From positions 15,305,501-15,369,500 of the forward strand of contig CM072801.1 of the NCBI GenBank assembly GCA_037013495.1: a stretch of DNA of 64,000 nt. The letters are read 5' to 3'. This document shows, one piece after another, positions 47,148 through 57,400 of this stretch; position 1 is the stretch's first letter, and each line of letters starts with the position of its first letter. A program made the position numbers and the translations under genes. A model generated the notes under the pieces. The model saw nothing but the letters and a program-made list of their open reading frames with translations, did no database searches and was not told the DNA's origin. Source of the stretch: Hippophae tibetana. Taxonomy: Eukaryota; Streptophyta; Magnoliopsida; Rosales; Elaeagnaceae.

Positions 47148-48320
47148 TTACTGCACCCCCAACCAAAACCTTACATTGTCCTCAATGTAAGAAAGGAAAG
47201 AGAGATCTCCTTTCCGCCAGCGGTGAAACTGCCCTCGCCGGTGGTGAACGTAAGATTTTTTTTTTCTTAGATGGGATGGCATTGGCTTTAGCTCAATCTT
47301 GTTGGCTCCATTCTTTACCACTGAGGTTGGAGTTTCATTTGTTCCCAACTCCTTAAATGTTTCATCACTGCATAAATGTTCATTAGGTGCTGCTAGTAAT
47401 TCAGAACATTGTCTCGTCCCCTCATCTTCCTCCTCAATTGTTGCAGATTTCACAAGGAAAGCTTCTTGTGGTAGCAATGAAGTTCTCTCCTCAAAAGTTT
47501 CCGAGATTAACCCGTCAAGAGTGTTAATTTGGAAACAAGAATGTACATCACTTGGAAATTTTGTTTCTTCAAAAACATCAAAAGTTACTTGTTCATCTTG
47601 CACCCGTAGAATGAGCTTTCCTTGCTGAACATCAATCAATGTTCTTCCAGTTGCAAGGAACGGTCTACCCAATATCAACGGTATCTCTCTATCTTCCTCC
47701 ATGTCAAGCACCATGAAATCTACAGGGAAAATAAACTTCCCGACTTTAATTAAAACATCCTCAATTACCCCTAGAGGATATTTTATTGATCGATCCGCTA
47801 ATTGTAAAGAGATTGAAGTGGGCTTCACTTCTCCCAGGCCTAGTTTCCTGAAAACTGAAAGTGGCATCAAATTAATGCTTGCTCCTAAATCACATAGGAC
47901 TTTATCAAAATTGCAACTTCCTATAGTACAAGGTATAGTAAAACTCCCTGGGTCTTTCAATTTCTGTGGCAGTTTTCTTTGAAGAACTGCACTGCACTCC
48001 TCATTTACCATGACAGTTTCATTATCTCCCAGCCTCCTCTTCTTCGATAAAATTTCCTTCATGAATTTTGCATACTTAGGCATTTGTTCCAACATCTCTG
48101 CAAAAGGAATGTTAATATGCAATTTCTTAAAAATATCTAGAAATTCATCGAATTGATTATCAAGCTTTTTCTTATTCAATCGTTGAGGATATGGGATAGG
48201 AGGCTCATATTTTACATATGGGGAAGGTTGAATATCTTGGGATCTTGATGGCTTTTCTTTAGATTCTTCCATATTTTTCTCTGATTTTCTCTGATTCTCA
48301 AGTTCTTTACCACTTCTCAA
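47148..48320 (-). CDS. Athila protease region, truncated before RT (390 codons)
   Basis: The N-terminal part (RSGKELENQ, then PPIPYPQRLNKKKLDNQF and FKKLHINIPFAEMLEQMPKY at residues 38-82) is the Gag-Pro linker typical of Athila. The retropepsin active site DLGA is at residues 144-147 (CDLGASINLMPLSVF), with the second loop LILGRPFLATGRTLIDV near 215-231. The protease would cleave Gag-Pol. At residue 352 the sequence leaves the family (after IELKPMPSHL) and ends in a basic, Arg/His-rich tail coded by GC-rich filler. RT should start here. The frame is open, but it is separated from gag by a frameshift and a stop. Confidence 0.85.
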   Translation of the reverse strand: MRSGKELENQRKSEKNMEESKEKPSRSQDIQPSPYVKYEPPIPYPQRLNKKKLDNQFDEFLDIFKKLHINIPFAEMLEQMPKYAKFMKEILSKKRRLGDNETVMVNEECSAVLQRKLPQKLKDPGSFTIPCTIGSCNFDKVLCDLGASINLMPLSVFRKLGLGEVKPTSISLQLADRSIKYPLGVIEDVLIKVGKFIFPVDFMVLDMEEDREIPLILGRPFLATGRTLIDVQQGKLILRVQDEQVTFDVFEETKFPSDVHSCFQINTLDGLISETFEERTSLLPQEAFLVKSATIEEEDEGTRQCSELLAAPNEHLCSDETFKELGTNETPTSVVKNGANKIELKPMPSHLRKKKSYVHHRRGQFHRWRKGDLSFLSYIEDNVRFWLGVQ

Positions 48321-48443
48321 TGTGATAGCCTTTACATGCTCTGTGGGATTTATTGTGTCACTAGGCAGTGATCCTTGAGACCTTTCTGCAATCTGCTTTG
48401 AAAGCTGCCCCAGTTGGTTTTGGATGTCCCTGTTGATTGCCTC

Positions 48444-48520
48444 TTAATTTCTGAAATTTGCTCTTGTCTCCTCAATGAACTTTCCTAAAATTTCTTCCAA
48501 ATTTGTTTGTTTTTTTCTCT
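48444..48520 (-). pseudogene. Gag-protease junction with one frameshift and one nonsense codon
   Basis: The gag frame runs out of its reading frame at an A/AAC run (48,507-48,515), giving NKFGRNFRKVH instead of the family-like NLEEILGKFIEETRANF. In that restored phase a TAA follows almost at once (48,446-48,448), where relatives have Gln. Translation from gag into protease is therefore blocked twice in this copy. Confidence 0.75.
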
Positions 48521-49659
48521 TGGGGTTGGTAGGAAGATGATGATGGTTTGTTTCCCCCTTGGTTATTTCCCCATGACAAATTTGGATGATTTCTCCAACC
48601 TGGATTGTAGGTGTTCGAGTATGGGTTATGTTGAGGTTTTTGGAAATTTGAAACATAATTTGCTTGCTCAGCATTTGGTGAAGCAAATGGATTTCCAACT
48701 TGGCACTCGATACTAGCATGATTTCCACCACATAAATCACATTGTGCAGTTGGTTTGGATTCGAATTTGGAGGACAAAGAATCCATCTTTCTTGAAAGAA
48801 CAGCAACTTGAGCCGACAAAGCATTCACTGAATCAATTTCATGCACTGCTGCTGGTCTTTTTGCAATTACCCACTCTGAATGCCACTGATTGTTGTTTTC
48901 TGCCATAATCTCTAACAACTCATGAGCATCCTTCGGTGTTTTTCCCATTAAAGACCCTCCAGCTGCAGCATCAATCATTGCACGATAGTTTGAAACCAAC
49001 CCATTATAAAATGTAGAGACTTGCAGCCAAATTGGTATACCATGATGTGGGCATTTCCTCAACATTTCTTTGAATCTTTCCCATGCTTCATACAATGATT
49101 CTTGGTCATATTGTGTAAAAGATGTGATTTCATTCCTCAATTTTTCCGTCTTAGCCGGAGGAAAGAACTTGGACAAGAATTTCTGAACCAATTCATTCCA
49201 TGTCGTAATTGATCCCGGTGGTAATGAGTTTAGCCACTCCTTGGCTTTATCCCGAAGTGAAAAAGGAAAAGCCCTCAATCTTATAGCATCTTCAAACACA
49301 CCATTTATCTTGTAAAGATCACACACCTCCAGAAAGTAAGCAATATGTGCATTTGGATCATCCTTTGACATTCCCCCAAACTGATTTGATTGAACCATTT
49401 GGATAAAGGATGGTTTTATCTCAAAGTTATTGGCTTGAATAGTTGGCCTCCTTATACCCGAAGTAGTCCCAGCAACATTAGGCGCAGCATAATCCCTTAA
49501 AGCTCTACGAATTCCACCTTGCTCAACAAATGGTAGATCCATGGCTGATTGTCTATTAGGAGCTGAGGTTGAACGCCTTCTCTCTCGATTTAGACGCCTA
49601 TATGTTCTATCAATCTCGTGATCAAATGGAAGAAGGTTAAGGCTTCTTGTACGTCTCAT
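48472..49659 (-). CDS. Athila-type Gag (395 codons), open but frameshifted at its C-terminus
   Basis: It starts MRRTRSLNLLPFDHEIDRTY. The capsid-type core follows: FIQMVQSNQFGGMSKDDPNA (about 88-107), AIRLRAFPFSLRDKAKEWLN, PPGSITTWNELVQKFLSKFF, YEAWERFKEMLRKCPHHGIP and MIDAAAGGSLMGKT. The zinc knuckle CDLCGGNHASIEC (residues 307-319, 48,741-48,703) has three rather than four residues before His. Gag assembles the particle. The start is the first ATG of the long frame and lies about 185 bases after the primer site. Length fits Athila Gag once the frameshift is counted. Confidence 0.88.
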   Translation of the reverse strand: MRRTRSLNLLPFDHEIDRTYRRLNRERRRSTSAPNRQSAMDLPFVEQGGIRRALRDYAAPNVAGTTSGIRRPTIQANNFEIKPSFIQMVQSNQFGGMSKDDPNAHIAYFLEVCDLYKINGVFEDAIRLRAFPFSLRDKAKEWLNSLPPGSITTWNELVQKFLSKFFPPAKTEKLRNEITSFTQYDQESLYEAWERFKEMLRKCPHHGIPIWLQVSTFYNGLVSNYRAMIDAAAGGSLMGKTPKDAHELLEIMAENNNQWHSEWVIAKRPAAVHEIDSVNALSAQVAVLSRKMDSLSSKFESKPTAQCDLCGGNHASIECQVGNPFASPNAEQANYVSNFQKPQHNPYSNTYNPGWRNHPNLSWGNNQGGNKPSSSSYQPQEKKTNKFGRNFRKVH

Positions 49660-49844
49660 ACAAAAATCCTACAACCAGAAAATCAACTAGCACAAAAACA
49701 ACACAAAGTTACCCTTCTTTTTTTTTTGATAAATAAAATATAATAGCAAAATAAACAAAATTAAAAATGAAAGAAAGATAAAGAAAATTAACTTCAAATT
49801 AAAACTAAGATTAGGTAGTATCGATATTAATAAAATCAAACCAT

Positions 49845-49862
49845 TCCCCGGCAACGGCGCCA
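49845..49862 (-). promoter_or_regulatory. Primer binding site, tRNA-Asp type
   Basis: The minus strand reads TGGCGCCGTTGCCGGGGA, six bases inside the 5' LTR. This is the familiar Athila primer site, complementary to the 3' end of tRNA-Asp. It fixes the element's orientation as minus. Confidence 0.92.
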
Positions 49863-49868
49863 AAAACT

Positions 49869-51345
49869 TGATGCTTATTTTCGCAAGTGTACGAATCGTT
49901 CAAGTAATAAAGTGTACAAAAAGTACGGATATCGAACCCACAAGGAATGGCGTTACTAAGTACCGAAATTGACTAACCCTAATTTTATTTGAAAACCGAA
50001 TTGTTGAAATTGTTTTAAAAGCAAATTAACATAAAACTAAATGCAAATAACAAAATTTAATGTTGTTCACAAATGATTAAAAACGCTAAGGCATTTTATT
50101 TCGCTAAATCAATTCAATCCGATTTCAAGTCATGTTATATGAGAATCAAAGCTAAAAGTGATGGTTGAAAAACCCAAACTTATCTAATACTCTTTCTCAA
50201 GTTATATTAGAATTACTTATCTATGAAAACCAACTATATTTCTATAAAGATTTAATCACAAATAAGCACATTACGATTTATGGAATTTCTAGAATAACCA
50301 CATACATCATGCATTAGGTGTCAAACTCGCATTCAACATACGGTATTTATCACAAGAAGCATTCATTACACATCTCCTCTCGGTCTCAATATAATGCAAC
50401 AAATCATCTAAATCTTGATCAGAAATTTAAAAGCATTAAGCATGGAAATAAATACTCAACTTGAAAACAATGAATTCATATAACAATAACAAAAGAAATC
50501 AGATTTCCTTGATTTAACTACATCATAGCCTTAGCAAAAACGAATTAGTTCATAACGAAAATAAGAACAAACATATTCTCAATTGAATCCATGAACAAAC
50601 AATCTGAATAAACTGCAGAAAATAAAAACTAAGGAGAAGAGATGAAGAACTCTTGAAGATGAAGACTTGGTAGCAACAATGGTGATGATCCTTCAAGCTT
50701 CTCCAACCTTTCTCTCCAAAATTTCCTTTTCTCCTCCAAAAATAACTTAGATCTTCTCTCTCTGCCATCCCCTCTTTCTCCATCATATTGTATATATAGA
50801 TCTAGGGTTTGGGGGGCAATTTTGGAACAAAACAACAACAAAAAATCTGTTTTCGGACGAAACTCGCCAGCGGCGACATTATTCTTGCCGCGGCGAGATT
50901 TCTGGAAAATTAAATTTTGGGTTTTTGGATTTTGGCCGGCGGCGAGATGAGTTTACCCAAATTTGTGCTCTCGGGAAGATTTTCGCCAGGATTTTAGCCG
51001 GCGGCGAGATGAATATGGCCAGCGGCGAGATGAATATGGCCGGCGGCGAGATTCACTTGGCCAAAAGCCGTGCTCCCTGCATGATTTTCAACATTTTCTC
51101 CGTAAGGTTTTCGCCAGCGGCGAAATTCCAAATTTTGAAATTTTGTTCTCTTTTTATTTTCATGCAATCCCGATCATTGTACTTTGTCCCTAACTTCTCC
51201 AAAATCATGATTTTACCTGAAATTGTACTTTAAACACGAAATACCCGTGAAATAACATTTGTGGATTAAATAATCAAATAAACACAATTTTCACACAAAT
51301 ATCAACATTTAAATCATAACAAAAATGCAATAATTTAGCTCTTAT
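49869..51345 (-). repeat. 5' LTR of the Athila derivative (right copy)
   Basis: 1,477 bases with the same ends as the left LTR. The minus-strand TATA box TATATATAGA-type is at 50,791-50,799. About 30 bases further along, the transcript would enter a short frame (MMEKEGMAERED, 50,786-50,550) present in both LTRs; I take it as leader, not a gene. It has an extra AGCGGCGAGATGAATATGGCC unit but lacks two units of the left LTR. Confidence 0.93.
50790..50800 (-). promoter_or_regulatory. TATA box of the Athila 5' LTR
   Basis: CTATATATAC on the minus strand, preceded by CCCTAGAT and by the GC-rich repeats 50,860-51,125. Position and conservation in both LTRs mark it as the element's promoter. Confidence 0.7.
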
Positions 51346-51960
51346 CAAACACTCTATTTAGTTCTTTACTGAGGTGACCAACTTGTACTGTTTTGAGTGC
51401 TCTACTTGGTTTTTTATCGAGGTGATTGGCTTATACTTTTATTCGAGTACTCTATTTGATTCTTTATCAAGGTAATTAGCTCATAATTTTATAATTTGAC
51501 CTACTTATCAACCTGAAATTATACAATGTCAGCTTCCCAAGGCTCTTAAGTGCTAGCTTGAGTACTCTACTTGATTCTTTATCGAGCTAATCAGGTTGTA
51601 TTTTTATAATTCAACCTCTTTATGAGTCTGGAATTGAACAACATTAGCTTTCTAAGGCTTCCAAGGTATGACTCAAGCGACTTACTTGGTTCTTTATTGG
51701 GGTGATTAACTCATAATTTTTTCCAAACACTCTACCTAATTCTTTGTTGAGGTGATCAGTTCATATTTTTATAATTTAGCTTCATTATTGGTCTAGAACT
51801 AAACAATGCCAACTTTCTAGGGTTAACTCGAGTGCTCTACGTGGTTCTTTAGAGAGATGACTAGCTCCTACTTTTGTCTGAATGTTCTACCTAGGTTTTC
51901 AAACTCATGTGAGTTCTCTACCTAGGCTTTCAAGCGGAGGTGACTAACCCGATCTTGTCT
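51346..51960 (+). repeat. Minisatellite, right block
   Basis: Continuation of the array at 43,740-44,096. Short units (TCTAC(T/C)TGGTTCTTTATCGAGG, GTGATTAGCTCATA) alternate with a longer segment TATAATTTGACCT...AACAATG(C/T)CAGCTTTC seen three times (near 51,490, 51,600 and 51,770). This makes a higher-order unit. Confidence 0.8.
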
Positions 51961-53995
51961 TCCTTATAATTTATGAACCATTTTGTTCTAATGAACACCT
52001 TTATCAATATATAGAGAATATACAATAGAAAAGATGAATTAGTTACCTATTGTATACTACATTTTGTAGTTTCTAGCTATTTTACTTAAATTGCAAAAAT
52101 GTTGCATTTTATTGTGTGATTTTTATAGTTTTTACTTTTATTCATTTGCATTTTCATGTGCCTTCTAGGGTTCTAGTTTCAACTTTCAAGGTATTTCTAT
52201 CACCGCTTCTATCCCTCTCAACTTCTCTATCCATGTCGTGCTACTTATCTTCATCATTATTTGAAATATTGTGGAGGTTCCTTCATAGAAAGACCATATT
52301 TTTTTGCCTGATATACTTCTATTGTCGCTGATCAAGGATAACTAAATGAGAAGCTAAAATTTACTGGTAATTGCGTAGGAACATATTCGACTTGATGGCC
52401 TGATGGAGTTTTGCAAATGATGAAGTCTGACTTGAAAGTAGAGGTGACCGGTAAAATCATATTTATTTAATTTATTTGTAATATAGTAAGAATAGTCTTT
52501 TTAGATATGTGTGTGATGTTTTATTTTTACTAGTTAGGTAAAATTGACATTTTTTTAGCAAATTTATTGTATTTATGTAAATAACTGGAGAAAAGACTTA
52601 ATAGTCTATGCTAAGATAAATAGTATATACTTTATAATAATTCTCTCAATCTGAAAATATTAGGATCGAAGAAGGGACTTAAATACCCTTTTCATGTGTT
52701 GGGATATGTATATGGGGCTTTATGATGATTTTGTCATTGTAGAGAAAATAATCAAGCAAAGAGACTCCTAGGAAAATCTACTGAAGAAACTCATATGTCT
52801 TTTATGTCACACCATAATATACAGCCTGGACTTCCATAGAATAGTTTATTGTCTAGACATGTAATAGCCTAAAATATGAGCATGACATAACCATATTGGC
52901 TTAAAATTGTGTCCATGGATGGAGTGCTATAAACAATGTTTCCTTCCATTAGGGATCATTCCTATAATATCCTTATAATCTGTAAACATTTAAATTATAG
53001 ATCTAATTAATCTAAAGTGTTGAATATGTAATTTTGTTAATTGTCTAATTAAAAATTATTAAGTGGTCAGAGAAAGAATAATGTCTAAATAACAGAAAGT
53101 CAAAATAAAGATATTTATGACACACAATATTTGAGGTGGAAAGAACTTAGGTCACACTAACGACCTAAGAGAAAAACTACTAGTTCACCGAACCACCTAA
53201 CTATTCATTATGAAAAATAAATTCAATTACAAAGCAAAGTCGTAGACTACCCTTCACAGATAAATCCCCCATAGTGATCTACTTATAGTTTGTTGCTTTT
53301 TCACAGTTTCCATATGGTAGGTGTACAAATCTAAATTAACATTTCGATCTCTTGAATCACACGAGTTATCGAACTCATTTAACGAACACTTGAAAAGTTA
53401 GCATAAATAACGCAAGTACAAAATATGTTCTATAACAGAATTAACAATGATAGTAAAACTATCTTATAATCCGATGAAATCATATTTGCTTGAATTTTGA
53501 TAGCTCATAAATACACTGAAAACAAATAGATAGATAAACATAATTACTTGGCTTAAAAAACTCATTGTCTATTAGTTCAGTGTACATAGTAATAATAATG
53601 CGAAGAAAACATAATCAATGAGTAATAATAAACAGAACATTAGGCGTTAAATGTTCTCCACCTTTGTGCAATACCTCTCCTGTTATTAATCATTTTCTTT
53701 CTTTTGGTTATACTAACAAATAATTTAAATTTGAAGCACAAGGATTTACTATAAGCAATCTGACATGCATTAAATTAAATTAAAAGTAACTCCTCCTAAC
53801 TCTTATGACTTCACAAATTTATGAGTATTAACAGTATTCGTGAACAAAGTGATTAAATGTAAAATAGTTTTTAGGCATGTTTTCATGTCTGTTATTCAAA
53901 GTCAAAGAAATATTCAAACTTCAATTTGATATAGTTCAAGCATACATTTATTTCCTAACACATTAGAATTGAATTCATACACATAGGAAAATATA
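51960..53995. other. Non-coding stretch, nothing assigned
   Basis: Short frames only (for example 52,116-52,331, hydrophobic, no motif). 53,120-53,330 has a GGTGGAAAGAACTTAGGT...AACGACCTAAGAGAAAAAC block in the style of non-coding plant LTR sequence, but I could not pair it with another copy in the window. Confidence 0.45.
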
Positions 53996-53999
53996 GTAT

Positions 54000-55156
54000 A
54001 TATATCACTCGATCAATCGAGGCTATGGTAGATCAATCAAAGGTCTAGATCAATCAAGGAACGATCATGTTCTATCTATGTACTCTTGGTTAAAAGTGTT
54101 TTGGAGTAAATTGATCAAAGCTATGCTCGACTGATCAAGAATCTAGATCAATTAAGGTATCAATCATGTTTGATCTATCTGTTATTGGGTTATTAATTAA
54201 TCATTGCTAGATCAATTTAAAAGTGTTTTGATCCATCAACCTATTGGTTCAATCGATCGAGCATATCTTAGATTGATCAAACACATAAGTTTTCCACTTA
54301 AAATCTCCATGTTTACCCGAGCCAAATATATATCTTATCATATTGCCGTTATTTAATAATGCTTTATTAAATCTTGTATGGATAGAAAGGTCATCACCTT
54401 TCAACCTAACATTAGGGTTTTATTTTTTCTATATAAACAACCTAATACTCTTTGTTTTACCTAACACACATATTCTATTTATCTCGCATCTTTTGTGTTC
54501 TTTCTTTCTCAAAAATATTTTTAATTAAATCATATTTCTTTAGTATTGTTTTTTATTTAATCTATCAAACATATTGTGTGGTTATATTTAATTGATTCAT
54601 ATGCCTATTTTCTTTTATGATATTATTTTTTAAACTTTCTTCATAGGATTTGCTAGATGATTTGGTTTATTTAATTTATATGTGTGAATCTTCTAGTTAG
54701 GATTTTTCATTGTTAAATTTTCTCAATGACAGACTTTACTCTTGTGCTATTTGTGTTAAATTTTAGGAGTTCATTGAATGGGTTTGATAGCTCATGTGAA
54801 TCTAGAGATTGGAAAGTTAGTTTGGATATGTACACCTACCTTATGGAGATTGTAAAAAAATGACGGATCGTAAGTAAATTGCTTTGGGTGCCTTATTTAC
54901 GAAGGATAGTTTAGCACCTTGCTTTGAAATTGAATTTTTTTTCATAGTGGTCCAGTGGATTGGCGGTTTTCGTCTTAGGTCATTATAATGGCTTATGTTG
55001 TTTCCACCTAAAATATCATGTGTCATATTTGTCTTTATTTCTTATTTCTGTTATTTATACACGATTGTTTGTTTGGTCTCTTAATAATTTTTAATTAGAC
55101 ATAATTAATAAAATTTCCCCATCTAGGTTAATTAGATCTATGACTTTAACTTTTAA
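54000..55156 (+). repeat. 5' LTR of a Sire/Maximus-like copia element (left edge uncertain)
   Basis: The right edge is fixed by the primer site at 55,158. A TATA box TATATAAA is at 54,430-54,437. The upstream part (54,005-54,290) is packed with GATCAA motifs. Many blocks are shared in order with 16,000-17,180. The 3' LTR is not found downstream. Confidence 0.7.
54005..54290 (+). promoter_or_regulatory. GATCAA/TTGATC cluster in the LTR upstream region
   Basis: About ten copies of (A/T)GATCAA(T) or TGATCAA and related GATCGA occur in 290 bases, directly upstream of the TATA box. This is the usual enhancer position; the binding factor is unknown. Confidence 0.55.
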
Positions 55157-55157
55157 T

Positions 55158-55169
55158 TGGTATCAAAAG
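55158..55169 (+). promoter_or_regulatory. Primer binding site (initiator tRNA-Met type, decayed)
   Basis: TGGTATCAAAAG against the usual TGGTATCAGAGC; eight initial bases are intact. Directly followed by gag. Confidence 0.75.
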
Positions 55170-55229
55170 AGTCACTAGATATACTTAGTGTTACCTAGGA
55201 CCTTGTTATAAATCATTTGAGAGAGGGTT

Positions 55230-56290
55230 CTTCTACAACCCATTCTCCCTTCTTTGATTGGTCTAACTACTCATATTATAAGCCTCGTATGAGAGCCTTT
55301 TAACGTTCTCTAGATGAGAGTGTGTGGAATTCTGTGGTTTATGGTTAGAAAACACCTATGGTTACCAAAGATAATAAATTCACACTCAAGCCAAGAAATT
55401 AATGGACTATTGAGGATAAATTTGGTAGTTGTTGGAATCAAACAGGTATTTATGACATCCTTGGTGTTGTGTCATCTAATAGGTTCAATTGTATTTTTGA
55501 TGTTGAAACAACTAAACGTGCTTAGGATACTCTAGACCCATGAAGGCACCACTCAAGTTAAATGAACTAAACTTTGCATGCTAGATATTGGATTTGAAAA
55601 CCTTAGGATGAAAGAAAATGAGATATTTTCTGAATTTTATTTTAAACTGTGTGATATTGCTAACACCTCTTTAAATTTTGGAGAGAAAATTGACGAATTC
55701 AAATAATTTTAGATGATTCTCTACTCATTATTACTTCCATGCAAAGGTCACTACCTTGCTCATTTCTAGATCGCTTCCATGCAAAGGTCACTGCGCTACT
55801 CATTTTCATATTACTTCTATACAAAGGTCATTACCATTGATAAAAGCAAGGATGTAGACATCATAAAAATTGAAAAACTTGTTGGTTCACTTTAGATTTT
55901 GAAATGAGCTTTCAAACACCTACAAAGAACAAAGTTTTTGCTTTCAAAAGATTCTTTAACTTATAATGGTAACAATGAGAATGAGAATGATAATGATGAT
56001 TAAGAATTGGTACTCTTAGCTAAAATACTCAAGAAAATATTTAACCAAAAGAACTCACAGAGTAATAGGAAATCAAGGATTACAAAGGATCATAAATCAA
56101 GGGAACTCAAAACTATGAGTTCCGAAGGTAAGAAAACTAAACTCACTAGACTATAATGTTTTAAATGCAATATAATTGGTCATCTTACAATTGAGTGTGA
56201 TGGTAAAAAGAAGAAAAATGGAAGGGCTTTTAATGTTATTCTTAGTAACTCAGAAAGTGACAATGAGAATCTAATTGACTCAAAAAACTA
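55230..56290 (+). pseudogene. Sire-like copia gag relic with zinc knuckle
   Basis: Stitched frames give FFDWSNYSYYKPRMRAF (about 55,251) then SLDESVWNSVVYG, an IWDAV-like region. A small triplication near 55,735-55,850 and FEMSFQTPTKNKVFAFK (about 55,900) follow, then the knuckle CFKCNIIGHLTIEC (56,158-56,200; C-x2-C-x4-H-x4-C) and an acidic tail (SNSESDNENLIDSKNYR). Stops occur every few dozen codons. The FD-x-x-NYSYW-x-x-RM start is typical of Sire-type copia Gag. Confidence 0.8.
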
Positions 56291-57400
56291 TAGGACTAAC
56301 TGCCTAGCATTCACTACAACAATTGATGGACACTTTGGTGAGTCTGCCTTTGGCTTAGATAATGAGAGAAGTGATTTTGAATTTTTGGTTACTAAATTTA
56401 ATGCTAAAAATTTTGAGGAACTATTTATACATTGCCTTTAAACCTAAATGTATTACTATTTGGTATTTTGATAATGGGTGTTATATGCACATGACTGATA
56501 ATTGTTCTCTTTTTAAAATTTATGAAAATTATAATGAAAGAATTGTTACTTTTAGTGATGGAAACATATATATAATTATTGAATAGGATACAATTTAGGT
56601 GGAAGGTATTCCTAGGTTTATGTCGTCTTATTTATTTATGGACTTAAAACTTAATCTAATAAGCATCATTCAAATTTATGACAAAGACTATGTTGTATAA
56701 TTTACTAACAATCATTACATTATAACTGATCCTAAAGGTAAATGTATGCTTAGAGGAACCAAGCCTCATGATAATTATTAATGTATTGATATAGGTCCTA
56801 ATATTATTTGCAATTTAGTCAATAATGATTCTGTTTCTGTGTGGCATCAAAAGATGAGACATATTAACTTTAAAGATCTTATAAACTTGAGTAAAAAGAA
56901 AATTATGAGTGATCTCCCTACACTTTCTGAAACTAAAAAAATATTTTATGGACCATTCCAACTTGGTAAACAAACTCGCTCTTCTCCTAAGAAGATTAAA
57001 GGAGTTAACACAAACAAAATACTTTAATTAATTCACATCGACCTTATGGGTCCTGTGAGAACTAAGAGTTTGGTTGGTAAGAAATATATCATTGTTATTG
57101 TTAATGATTTCTCTTGTTTTACATGGGTAAATTTTCTAAAAGAGAACATTGATACATTTGATTTCTTTATTTCCTTTTGTCTAAAAGTGTATATTGAAGT
57201 ATATAATAAAATAGTCAATATAATCAACCTAAAGACTGATCATGGTAAAAGGTTTGAGAACTCAAAATATGATGAATTTTGCAAAGAGCATGGAATATAG
57301 CTCATGAGTTTTCTGCGCCAATAAAACCCTAGCAACATGTCATAGTTGAAAGGAAGAATTAGGTGTTATAAGAAATGACGAGTCATGCTATATGCCAAGA
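56290..57400 (+). pseudogene. Sire-like copia protease and integrase relic
   Basis: Protease: WYFDNGCYMHMTDNCSLF (about 56,461), Asp-Asn-Gly for Asp-Ser-Gly. Pre-integrase: VWHQKMRHINFKDLINLSKK (56,839). Integrase core: HIDLMGPVRTKSLVGKKYI (first Asp kept, about 57,035), VIVNDFSCFTWVNFLKEN, LKTDHGKRFENSK (second Asp kept, about 57,230) and VERKN (Glu kept, about 57,347). Frames break at 57,027-57,046 and near 57,300. Integrase would insert the cDNA. Confidence 0.85.

Larger units (their letters stand above)
44097..51345 (-). mobile_element. Athila-type Ty3/gypsy derivative with gag and protease only, TSD AACAC
   Basis: Near-identical LTRs (44,097-45,595 and 49,869-51,345) with TG...CA ends, perfect 5-base TSDs AACAC (44,092-44,096 and 51,346-51,350), a tRNA-Asp-type primer site and minus-strand gag and protease. 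RT, RNase H and integrase are absent: protease runs into unrelated sequence at about 47,267, and 45,640-47,140 is non-coding. The total is 7.25 kb against 10-12 kb for full Athila elements. It therefore needs enzymes from a relative to move. High LTR identity makes it the youngest insertion in the window. Confidence 0.93.

Noticed and set aside
47299..47982. Plus-strand frames of 93-109 codons in the Athila element
   Set aside because: They are antisense shadows of the protease frame, which has clear retropepsin motifs.
50550..50841. Short frames repeated in both Athila LTRs (MMEKEGMAERED and overlapping frames) as genes
   Set aside because: They lie just downstream of the TATA box in the LTR leader, have low-complexity composition and no motif.
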